In this document: positions 1 through 5,396 of the stretch, in pieces
Layout of the letters: the number at the start of each line of letters is the position of its first letter
How positions within the stretch are numbered: the first letter of the stretch is position 1
Assembly (NCBI GenBank): GCA_964463485.1
Contig: CAYXDO010000278.1
Coordinates: 1 to 6,565, forward strand
Direction of reading: 5' to 3'
DNA: 6,565 bases
From: CAYXDO01 sp964463485
GTDB lineage: Bacteria; Myxococcota; Kuafuiibacteriia; Kuafuiibacteriales; Kuafuiibacteriaceae
Translations under genes and position numbers: made by a program
The notes under the pieces: generated by a model
Database searches by the model: none
Seen by the model: the letters and a program-made list of their open reading frames with translations, nothing else
Told to the model about the DNA's origin: nothing

Positions 1-1
1 T

Positions 2-622
2 ATCACCGACGGACCCCGAGGACTCAATCCCCTCCCCTCGCCATGGCTACCCATCGCCAAATCCGCGGACACCACCGGACGAGCCGAATTTCTGACGATG
101 TATTACGTGTCCCTCGTGTTGCTCGTGACTCTCGTCATCTTGTTTCGAAACCTCGAGCGCTCGAGGCTCGGGAGGTCCTTCGTGGCGCTGCGCGAGGACG
201 AGCTCGTCAGCGCGTGTATGGGTATCAACCCAGCCCGGACCAAGCTCATGGCCTTCTCCATCGGCGCGGCCATCGCCGGCTTGGCCGGCGCTTTGTACGC
301 GACCAACCTGACCACGACCGCAGAGCCCAACACCTATGACTTCAATTATTCGATCATGGTGCTTTGCTGTCTGATCATTGGGGGGCTTGGGAGCCTACGC
401 GGTGTGTTGCTCGGCGCGTTCGTGCTGCTCACCTTCGACAACGTCATGTCTCCGCTCCTCACTCGCCTCCTCTCGGGAGACGGCTCGGGCAGCGTGCTCA
501 CGACGTTCTCCAACTGGCGCTGGATCATCTTCGGCACGGCGCTGGTGCTGATGATGCGGTATCGGCCCCAAGGCTTGTGGCCGGACGCTCGCGTCGAGGC
601 GGAGCTCGGAGGGAAGCGATGA
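2..622 (+). CDS. livM: Branched-chain amino acid ABC transporter permease LivM (C-terminal part, 5' end outside window)
   Basis: This is the inner-membrane permease subunit of a HAAT-family importer, which pairs with LivH and is driven by the LivG/LivF ATPases. The frame is open from base 2, so the gene starts before the window; 206 residues of a protein usually 300-400 long are present. Visible landmarks are an early periplasmic-type stretch (T-D-G-P-R-G-L, residues 2-8), a membrane helix near residues 33-49, and then the cytoplasmic coupling loop typical of LivM: S-R-L-G-R-S-F-V-A-L-R-E-D-E followed by M-G-I-N and K-L. Hydrophobic helices follow (A-F-S-I-G-A-A-I-A-G-L-A-G-A-L-Y-A, and I-M-V-L-C-C-L-I-I-G-G-L-G-S-L-R-G), and the end is the usual R-P-Q-G-L-W-P. 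The stop overlaps the livG start in an ATGA arrangement, which suggests translational coupling. Family assignment is secure; whether the substrate is really leucine/isoleucine/valine rather than another amino acid, amide or urea cannot be read from this part. Confidence 0.93.
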   Translation: MTDGPRGLNPLPSPWLPIAKSADTTGRAEFLTMYYVSLVLLVTLVILFRNLERSRLGRSFVALREDELVSACMGINPARTKLMAFSIGAAIAGLAGALYATNLTTTAEPNTYDFNYSIMVLCCLIIGGLGSLRGVLLGAFVLLTFDNVMSPLLTRLLSGDGSGSVLTTFSNWRWIIFGTALVLMMRYRPQGLWPDARVEAELGGKR

Positions 623-2031
623 GTCGGCCGCTGCTCGAGGTCGACAAGGTCACCATCCGCTTCGGCGGCCTCACCGCCGTATCGGAGGTGAGTCTGGCGG
701 TCACCCCCGGCACGATCCAGGCGGTGATCGGGCCCAACGGCGCGGGCAAGACGACCCTCTTCAACGCGGTCTCCGGGGTGTACGAACCCACCTCGGGTTC
801 GATCTCGTTCGACGGCCGAGATCTCTCTAGGCCCTTCAAACCCATCTTGGTGCTCTGGTGGCTCTTGGCCGGTCTCGGGCTCGCGATCGTGCTCACGTTG
901 TTCGTGTCGGACGTCGATCGTCTCTGGTCTTTCGCGATCAAAGAGAACTTCCGCGATCGAAAAGCCGGTTTCTCGATCGCGAGCGCGCTCGCCGACGCCA
1001 AGAGTCACCTGCAGGCGGCGCCTCGCATCGATACCCGGATGGGTCGACTCTTCGTGGTGAGTCACGACGGCGTCATCAACTTCGGATCCACGAGGAGCGC
1101 CTCGGTCGCCGAGGCCAAGCTGGCCGCGCTGAGCGCCTGCCTCGCCGAGCCCGAAGGCTGTCCGGTCGCGCTCCGGGCGAGCGCGGAAGAACGGGAGGCC
1201 GTTGGCGAAAAAGCCAGAACCGCGGCGGCGAGCGCGTCTCTCGCGAGGCTGACTCGGGTGGGTACGTTCTTTCTGAGTCTGATTCTTGGCGCGCTCGGGG
1301 CCTCGGCGGTGTGGCGTCAAACTCGACGAACACCGACGTCGGTGGCTTCGCTCGGGATCGCTCGGACTTTCCAGAACATTCGACTCTTTCAAGACATGAG
1401 TGTGCTCGAGAATGTGTTGGTAGGGATGGATCGGCACCTGATTCACTCCAACACCCGCGCCCGCGACTCGGCCCCGGCGATCGCCGTCGTCGGACTGTTG
1501 GGAGCGCTCGCAGTGAGCAGCCGCGGCGCCACCGGGGCCGCCGCTGTCGTGTTCGTCGTGTTCGGAGTAGGTTTGATGGGTTGGCTGATGACTCAGGCAC
1601 GACGGGGTCATTTCAGTCCCGGCGAGGTGCGGCGGGAGCTCGACGCGCGAGCGGAGGGACGTCGGCTGCTCGAGTTCGTAGGTCTCGCCGAGAAGGCCTC
1701 CGATCTGTCGAAAAATCTCGCCTACGGAGACCAGCGGCGGCTCGAGATCGCGCGCGCGCTGGCGACCCGGCCGCGGCTCCTGTTGCTCGACGAGCCCGCC
1801 GCCGGCATGAATCCGACCGAGACCGTCGGGCTCATGAAGCTGATCCGATCGATTCGAGACCGCGGGGTGACGGTGTTGCTCATCGAGCACCACATGCGAG
1901 TGGTGATGGGTATCAGCGATCGCATCGCGGTCCTCGAATACGGGCGCAAGATCGCCGAGGGCACGCCCGAAGAGATCCGAGCCAACCCCAAAGTCATCGA
2001 GGCTTACCTCGGTAAGGAGGAGGTCGAGTGA
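619..2031 (+). CDS. livG: LivG-type ABC transporter ATPase with two membrane-helix insertions
   Basis: This is one of the two ATPases that power the Liv-type importer. All catalytic elements are present: Walker A GPNGAGKT (residues 38-45), Q-loop Gln252 in TFQNIRLF, the LivG-style signature N-L-A-Y-G-D-Q-R-R-L-E-I-A-R (366-379), Walker B LLLLDEP (Asp391, Glu392) and H-loop His424. The ending (G-I-S-D-R-I, E-G-T-P-E-E-I-R, I-E-A-Y-L-G) is classical LivG. The start is ATG at 619, with GGAGGG at 608-613, overlapping the livM stop. The protein has 470 residues, whereas E. coli LivG has 255. The surplus lies in two places. About residues 72-237 hold hydrophobic helices (76-96 and 214-232) around a ~118-residue polar loop with Cys174 and Cys181. 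About residues 279-327 hold two closely spaced hydrophobic segments (285-300 and 306-325). The frame is uninterrupted and keeps strong G/C third-position bias through both insertions, so this is not a frameshift artefact. Both insertions contain an even number of helices and return to the cytoplasm, and Arg-rich stretches follow helices 2 and 4, as the positive-inside rule predicts. The ATPase call is firm; the role of the insertions is unknown. Confidence 0.93.
   Translation: MSRPLLEVDKVTIRFGGLTAVSEVSLAVTPGTIQAVIGPNGAGKTTLFNAVSGVYEPTSGSISFDGRDLSRPFKPILVLWWLLAGLGLAIVLTLFVSDVDRLWSFAIKENFRDRKAGFSIASALADAKSHLQAAPRIDTRMGRLFVVSHDGVINFGSTRSASVAEAKLAALSACLAEPEGCPVALRASAEEREAVGEKARTAAASASLARLTRVGTFFLSLILGALGASAVWRQTRRTPTSVASLGIARTFQNIRLFQDMSVLENVLVGMDRHLIHSNTRARDSAPAIAVVGLLGALAVSSRGATGAAAVVFVVFGVGLMGWLMTQARRGHFSPGEVRRELDARAEGRRLLEFVGLAEKASDLSKNLAYGDQRRLEIARALATRPRLLLLDEPAAGMNPTETVGLMKLIRSIRDRGVTVLLIEHHMRVVMGISDRIAVLEYGRKIAEGTPEEIRANPKVIEAYLGKEEVE
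2014..2020 (+). promoter_or_regulatory. Ribosome binding site of livF
   Basis: AAGGAGG is a near-perfect Shine-Dalgarno sequence placed 7 bases before the GTG at 2028. It lies inside the last codons of livG and supports GTG as the livF start. The GTGA overlap with the livG stop suggests coupled translation of the two ATPases. Confidence 0.8.
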
Positions 2032-2744
2032 CCGAGCCGCTCCTGAGCTTGATCGGCGTCCACGCCGGATACGGCGCCATCGAGGTCCTCAAAGGCGTCT
2101 CGCTCGAGGTCATGCCCGGCGAGATCGTGACCCTGATCGGCGCCAACGGCGCCGGAAAGACGACCACGCTCCACGTGATTTCGGGGCTCGTTCGCGCGCG
2201 CTCGGGGCAGCTTCGCTTTCTGGGGCATGACTTGGGGAAGAAGAAGGCCCACGAGATCGTGAGACTCGGCCTGGCCCACTCGCCCGAGGGCCGGAAAATA
2301 TTTCCGCGGCTGACCGTGCTCGAAAATCTGGAGATGGGTGCGTTCACACGCAGCGACGCTGGCGAAATCAAGTCCGACATGGACAGAGTCTTCGCGCTCT
2401 TCCCAATCCTCGCCGAGCGCAAGGCTCAGGCCGGCGGTACGCTGTCGGGTGGTGAGCAGCAGATGCTGGCGGTGGGGCGTGCGATGATGATCCGACCCAA
2501 GCTCCTGCTGCTAGACGAACCGTCCTTGGGTTTGGCTCCGCTGATCGTGGCCAAGATCTTCGAGGTTGCTCGGGAGCTCAACAAAGAGGGTGTGACCATA
2601 CTCTTGGTCGAGCAGAACGCGAGGACGGCGCTCAAGCTCGCGGGACGCGGCTACGTGATGGAAACCGGCGAAATCATCATGAGCGACGACGCAAAAAAAC
2701 TCCTCGAGGACCCGCGAGTAAAGAGCGCCTACCTAGGCGAGTGA
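2028..2744 (+). CDS. livF: Branched-chain amino acid ABC transporter ATPase LivF
   Basis: This is the second ATPase of the importer, expected to form a heterodimer with LivG on the cytoplasmic face of LivH/LivM. It has 238 residues, the normal family length, with no insertions. Motifs in order: Walker A GANGAGKT (38-45); S-P-E-G-R-K-I-F-P-R-L-T-V (85-97), where LivF proteins carry Glu in place of the Q-loop Gln; signature LSGGEQQ (139-145); Walker B KLLLLDEP with Asp163 and Glu164; and L-L-V-E-Q-N-A, where Gln196 replaces the H-loop His. These substitutions are normal for LivF (E. coli LivF has them too) and are not signs of decay. The start is GTG, chosen for the strong ribosome site at 2014-2020 and the 4-base overlap with livG. 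It is the last gene of the operon; what follows is REP-type repeat sequence, not another transporter gene. Confidence 0.95.
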   Translation: MTEPLLSLIGVHAGYGAIEVLKGVSLEVMPGEIVTLIGANGAGKTTTLHVISGLVRARSGQLRFLGHDLGKKKAHEIVRLGLAHSPEGRKIFPRLTVLENLEMGAFTRSDAGEIKSDMDRVFALFPILAERKAQAGGTLSGGEQQMLAVGRAMMIRPKLLLLDEPSLGLAPLIVAKIFEVARELNKEGVTILLVEQNARTALKLAGRGYVMETGEIIMSDDAKKLLEDPRVKSAYLGE

Positions 2745-2750
2745 CCGGCC

Positions 2751-2812
2751 GGACTCCTGGCGCGGACCCCTGGCGCGGACCCCTGGCGCGGACCCCTGGC
2801 GCGGACCCCTGG
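2751..2812 (+). repeat. 13-bp tandem array, four perfect copies plus one degenerate partial copy
   Basis: The unit CGCGGACCCCTGG occurs at 2761-2773, 2774-2786, 2787-2799 and 2800-2812. It is preceded by a 10-base variant, GGACTCCTGG, at 2751-2760. The last copy is also the first 13 bases of the first 44-bp REP unit, so the array looks like an expansion of the REP head by slippage or recombination. It begins 6 bases after the livF stop codon. Confidence 0.93.
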
Positions 2813-2887
2813 GAGCGCAGGCATCTTGCCTGCGCCTAAGCTTCGCGGACCCCTGGGAGCGCAGGCATCTTGCCTGCGCCTAAGCTT
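2800..2887 (+). repeat. Left REP doublet: two identical 44-bp units, each with a perfect hairpin
   Basis: The units at 2800-2843 and 2844-2887 are identical. Each contains GCGCAGGCA, a TCT loop and TGCCTGCGC, giving a perfect 9-bp stem with a 3-base loop (2815-2835 and 2859-2879). GGAG lies at the foot of each stem, where well-studied gammaproteobacterial REPs carry a GTAG-like tetranucleotide. Each unit ends in CCTAAGCTT. The hairpins could also stabilise or end the livMGF transcript, but no T-tract follows, so I do not call an intrinsic terminator. Confidence 0.9.
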
Positions 2888-2935
2888 CGCGGACAGATAT
2901 CGACTGCACGGACTGGCGTGTATTATCTGCGGAGG

Positions 2936-3538
2936 GTGAGCACACGCCGCCAAATTCCGGAGTGGCACAGCCGGGGTTATGTGCCTCATTGGGAACGCGA
3001 CGACGTGGCTCAGTCGATCACATTTCGCCTCTACGATAGCATTCCTCAGGACGTCTACTCTCAGCTCGCGATTGAGCTGGCCTCGCTGCCAGAATCGGCC
3101 AGAGCCTTGGAGCGAAGACGGCGGATCGAAGAGGCGCTGGACTTGAACCTCGGTGCCCGCCATCTCGAGCATCCGGAAATTGCCGGTCTCGTCGAACGGT
3201 CACTTCTATACTTCGACGGCAATCGCTATAGACTTCACGCCTGGGTGGTCATGCCTACTCATGTCCATGTCGTACTCTCTCTCGGCGCCAATGTTACCCT
3301 CGGGTCGATCGTTCACTCGTGGAAGTCATTCAGTGCGAAGGCGGCGAATGGGTTGCTGGGCCGAACCGGCCCGTTTTGGCTTGGAGAGTACTTCGATCGA
3401 GCGATCCGCGATGAGCTGCACTTCGCCGCCGCCGTCGACTACACGGAAATGAACCCGGTGAAGGCCCGTTTGTGCGTCGAGAAATCCGAATGGCCCTGGA
3501 GCAGCGCCGCACCCCGATGGGCAGGATCGCGAAGGTGA
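2936..3538 (+). CDS. REP-associated tyrosine transposase (RAYT), IS200/IS605-like Y1 family
   Basis: This is an HUH single-strand nuclease that cuts and rejoins REP hairpins through a phosphotyrosine intermediate. The N-terminal S-R-G-Y-V-P-H-W-E and I-T-F-R-L-Y-D-S-I-P (residues 12-20 and 28-37) are typical of one RAYT subgroup. The metal-binding HUH motif lies in V-V-M-P-T-H-V-H-V-V (His109, His111). The probable catalytic Tyr is Tyr169 in D-Y-T-E-M-N-P-V-K-A-R-L, after F-W-L-G-E-Y-F-D-R-A-I-R-D-E (147-160). At 200 residues it is full length for the family with no visible lesion. The start is uncertain. GTG at 2936 leaves 15 residues before the conserved block, but a GGAGG directly abuts it; GTG at 2918 is an in-frame alternative; a TTG at 2870 lies inside a REP hairpin and is unlikely. 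Codons such as ATT, GAA, TAT and CAT are commoner than in neighbouring genes, consistent with acquisition by transfer. Confidence 0.88.
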   Translation: MSTRRQIPEWHSRGYVPHWERDDVAQSITFRLYDSIPQDVYSQLAIELASLPESARALERRRRIEEALDLNLGARHLEHPEIAGLVERSLLYFDGNRYRLHAWVVMPTHVHVVLSLGANVTLGSIVHSWKSFSAKAANGLLGRTGPFWLGEYFDRAIRDELHFAAAVDYTEMNPVKARLCVEKSEWPWSSAAPRWAGSRR

Positions 3539-3551
3539 CCTCAGCCGGAAA

Positions 3552-3565
3552 GTCCGCGGAGCCTA
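3552..3565. repeat. Decayed REP arm just after the transposase gene
   Basis: GTCCGCGGAGCCTA differs at two positions from GTCCGCGAAGCTTA at 3582-3595, and from the reverse complement of TAAGCTTCGCGGAC at 2881-2894. It has no hairpin attached. It looks like an older, mutated end of a REP unit that once lay closer to the gene. Confidence 0.5.
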
Positions 3566-3584
3566 CAATTGAGCAAAGGCGGTC

Positions 3585-3725
3585 CGCGAAGCTTACGCGC
3601 AGGCAAGATGCCTGCGCTCCCAGGGGTCCGCGCAGTCGACGCGGGGTCCCGCGAAGCTTACGCGCAGGCAAGATGCCTGCGCTCCCAGGGGTCCGCGCAG
3701 TCGACGCGGGGTCCCGCGAAGCTTA
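3585..3725 (-). repeat. Right REP array: two 65-bp units and a partial third, inverted relative to the left doublet
   Basis: Perfect 65-bp copies lie at 3585-3649 and 3650-3714, followed by an 11-base start of a third at 3715-3725. Within each, 44 bases (3589-3632 and 3654-3697) match the reverse complement of the left REP unit with a single mismatch (TTACGC where the left complement has TTAGGC). The 9-bp hairpins with an AGA loop lie at 3597-3617 and 3662-3682. A 21-base linker, CAGTCGACGCGGGGTCCC plus GCG, separates the units and itself resembles a diverged REP head. The last arm ends in AAGCTTAGG, like the complement of the left unit, and runs into the neighbouring gene's stop codon. Confidence 0.9.
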
Positions 3726-4193
3726 GGATGACGACTCTTCGGACCCGACTTCCGCCGCGAGGCTTCTCATTCGTTGCAACAACTCGTCGCTCGGGGGCTT
3801 CGCTTGGGCCAGCGACTTCTTGAGCTCCCCGAAGATCGCCGCGAGCTCCTTGCACCGCTTGGCGTTGGGCCCGGAGAGCCCGAGCTCGCGGTAGGCGTCT
3901 TCGAGCGCCGAATACAGACCCAACAGGCCTCTGGTCGCAAACATCCTGACAGTGGCTTCCATGGCCACTCTCTCGCGAGGGTTTCGTTCAGCACGTGAGT
4001 ACGCCACGATCGCGCCGAGCGACGCTCGCAGATCGGTCGCGGCTCGCTCCCCTGCCTTACCGAGCCCCGAGGACCCGACGGCGTCTGCCACCGCCTCGAC
4101 CCACGTGACCTTGGCGACCGGATCGGCCTCGGCCAACGCTTCGGCCGACAGGAGTAGCTCCTCGAGCTTTTTGGGCGAGGGACCTGAGCTCAT
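3723..4193 (-). CDS. Hypothetical helical cytoplasmic protein, 156 aa
   Basis: I do not recognise this protein. It has no signal peptide or membrane helix and is almost wholly helix-forming, with an acidic/leucine-rich start (K-K-L-E-E-L-L-L-S-A-E-A-L, residues 8-20), a central segment with V-T-W-V-E-A-V-A-D-A-V (29-39), an Arg-rich stretch (residues 66-75), and an amphipathic C-terminal half with one Cys (Cys114). It ends in a Ser/Glu tail. The ATG at 4193 is preceded by GGAG at a rather long distance (about 13 bases). Third-position G/C bias is strong in this frame, which favours it over overlapping plus-strand frames. It lies 63 bases downstream of the larger minus-strand gene and is probably co-transcribed with it, so it may act with that protein; this is inference only. 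The TAA stop lies within the terminal REP-derived repeat, so the native C-terminus may have been altered when the repeat arrived. Confidence 0.72.
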   Translation of the reverse strand: MSSGPSPKKLEELLLSAEALAEADPVAKVTWVEAVADAVGSSGLGKAGERAATDLRASLGAIVAYSRAERNPRERVAMEATVRMFATRGLLGLYSALEDAYRELGLSGPNAKRCKELAAIFGELKKSLAQAKPPSDELLQRMRSLAAEVGSEESSS

Positions 4194-4256
4194 CGAACTC
4201 TCGACTCTCCTACCCGCCGCAAAAGACCATTCGAGACTCGCGGGTCACGGACAAAA

Positions 4257-5396
4257 TCACTGGGAAAAGATGGGTGCCGGCAGAGCCTCGGGCCGACTCT
4301 CCGGCGAGTCTCCGGAGTCCTTGGGTTGCGCCGAGGACTGCGCCGAGCGCTGCCCCGAGCGCTGCCCATTGGCGAGCGGCGCGACTCGAGGGGGTTGTTG
4401 GCTCGGTGTGGGTTTGGCCAACTCTCCGGCGGGCGGACCCGTCTTCGCCTCCGCTCGCTGCCCTTTGAGCTTTCGCAGCTTCACGTAGGTGATCGCGGCC
4501 GAGATCCCCACGAGCGCGGCATTGCCGAGCACGCCGGCCAGTGGAAAAAAGACGCGCACCGCGTCGGACACGGCATGCGCCACCGCGAGCGTCTTGTTCA
4601 GCTTGGACTGCTTCGGGCTCTTGAGCACCTTGAACGCGTGGTAGGCGGACGAGACCGCGAGCGCCGCGCCGACGATCGGTACGCCGATCGAAAAAACCTG
4701 GGCCACGATCCCAGCCGCCTCCGACCCGAGCGCCTGAGTCGCCGCCGCGGCGGCTCCCGGCGCAGCGAGGAGAGCGAGCTCGGCCGCGCTCCGCTCGGTT
4801 GCTTTGACCTCCAACGTATAGGACACGGCCTCGTGGCTCTTGGGGTCCACCAGGTCCGAGGTGAGCCCCACGCCGAAGAACCGGGCGCCCACCGGGAGCT
4901 GTCCCGGCGTGAGGCTCGTGTTCAGCGCAGGCCCTTGCAGCTCGACTCGCTGCCCGAGGCCGAGCTCCTTCCTTCCCAACACGAGCTCCAGATTCGAGCT
5001 GCCGTCCGGATTCACGACGTGCACGAGCTCCGCGCCGTCTTTCCGCCTTATCTGATGAAGCTCGCTGACGGTGACTCCGAACTCGAGTCCAAACGCGAAC
5101 CCTTTGGACTCGACGAAGGGCCGCTCGTGGGTGACTCGGTTCGGTCCTGGCGGATTCTTGGGGTCGCCGTGTTTGACCGGCTGGAGCTTGTTCGCGAGCC
5201 GATCGACCATCCGGTTGAGCGCATTGCCTCGGGGCTCCTGCTGCTGGACCTCGCCCTCGGATCGCTCCTCGACCTCGCCTACGGCTCCCTCCCGGACCAC
5301 GCCCTCGGATCGCTTCTCTGCGACTCGAGCACGAGAGGTTCGCGGGGCCGGCGACGGAACGGAGCCGAACGAGGCTCCTGCGCGCGCGAACCGCAT
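4257..5396 (-). CDS. Hypothetical multidomain membrane-associated protein, 379 aa
   Basis: I do not recognise this protein. Starting from the ATG at 5396, residues 1-60 are low-complexity and charged, with degenerate R-S-E-G / R-E-G repeats. Residues about 98-200 alternate hydrophobic and polar residues as in a beta-rich domain (G-F-A-F-G-L-E-F-G-V-T-V near 99-110, and V-S-Y-T-L-E-V-K near 191-198). Residues 203-310 are Ala-rich and hydrophobic, with likely membrane or hairpin helices at about 228-250 and 283-305 joined by a basic stretch (K-S-P-K-Q-S-K-L-N-K-T, 259-269). The tail (311-379) is disordered and rich in Pro, Ser, Gln and Arg, with a 12-bp tandem duplication (4343-4366) encoding G-Q-R-S twice. 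No N-terminal signal peptide is seen. The frame opens further upstream to a TTG at 5480, but that extension is Arg-rich and has no ribosome site. The layout recalls secreted or phage-like effector carriers, but no toxin motif is visible and I assign no function. Confidence 0.7.
   Translation of the reverse strand: MRFARAGASFGSVPSPAPRTSRARVAEKRSEGVVREGAVGEVEERSEGEVQQQEPRGNALNRMVDRLANKLQPVKHGDPKNPPGPNRVTHERPFVESKGFAFGLEFGVTVSELHQIRRKDGAELVHVVNPDGSSNLELVLGRKELGLGQRVELQGPALNTSLTPGQLPVGARFFGVGLTSDLVDPKSHEAVSYTLEVKATERSAAELALLAAPGAAAAATQALGSEAAGIVAQVFSIGVPIVGAALAVSSAYHAFKVLKSPKQSKLNKTLAVAHAVSDAVRVFFPLAGVLGNAALVGISAAITYVKLRKLKGQRAEAKTGPPAGELAKPTPSQQPPRVAPLANGQRSGQRSAQSSAQPKDSGDSPESRPEALPAPIFSQ

Larger units (their letters stand above)
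2751..3725. mobile_element. REP/RAYT module: transposase gene between inverted pairs of palindromic REP units
   Basis: The module fills the gap between the convergent genes livF and the hypothetical gene ending at 3723. From left to right it holds a 13-bp tandem array, two 44-bp REP units, the RAYT gene (2936-3538), a decayed arm at 3552-3565, two 65-bp REP-containing units and a final partial arm. The right-hand units are the reverse complement of the left-hand ones with one mismatch in 44. RAYT proteins are known to be domesticated IS200/IS605-like Y1 transposases that act on REPs of their own genome, so a gene flanked by its cognate REPs is expected biology. The boundaries are set by where repeat similarity ends. 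No target-site duplication is expected for Y1 enzymes, and I did not find a clear one. Confidence 0.8.

Noticed and set aside
346..1893. 515-codon open frame on the minus strand across livM/livG
   Set aside because: It is antisense to a gene with complete ABC motifs, is low-complexity Arg/Glu/His-rich, and arises from the G/C third-position bias of livG.
858..2015. 385-codon plus-strand frame inside livG
   Set aside because: It is a +1 shadow of livG rich in Arg, with no recognisable domain. The livG frame stays continuous and motif-bearing before and after, so no frameshift is needed to explain the insertions.
2815..2879. Intrinsic terminators after livF
   Set aside because: The hairpins are perfect but lack a following T-tract and belong to the REP units; a transcript-end role is possible but not shown.
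2751..3725. CRISPR array
   Set aside because: The repeats are 13, 44 and 65 bp with identical linkers and strong palindromes, surround a RAYT gene, and have no variable spacers or cas genes.
3952..4488. 178-codon plus-strand frame across the two minus-strand genes
   Set aside because: It is Ala/Ser/Arg low-complexity, spans the gap between two better-supported genes, and has no plausible ribosome site.
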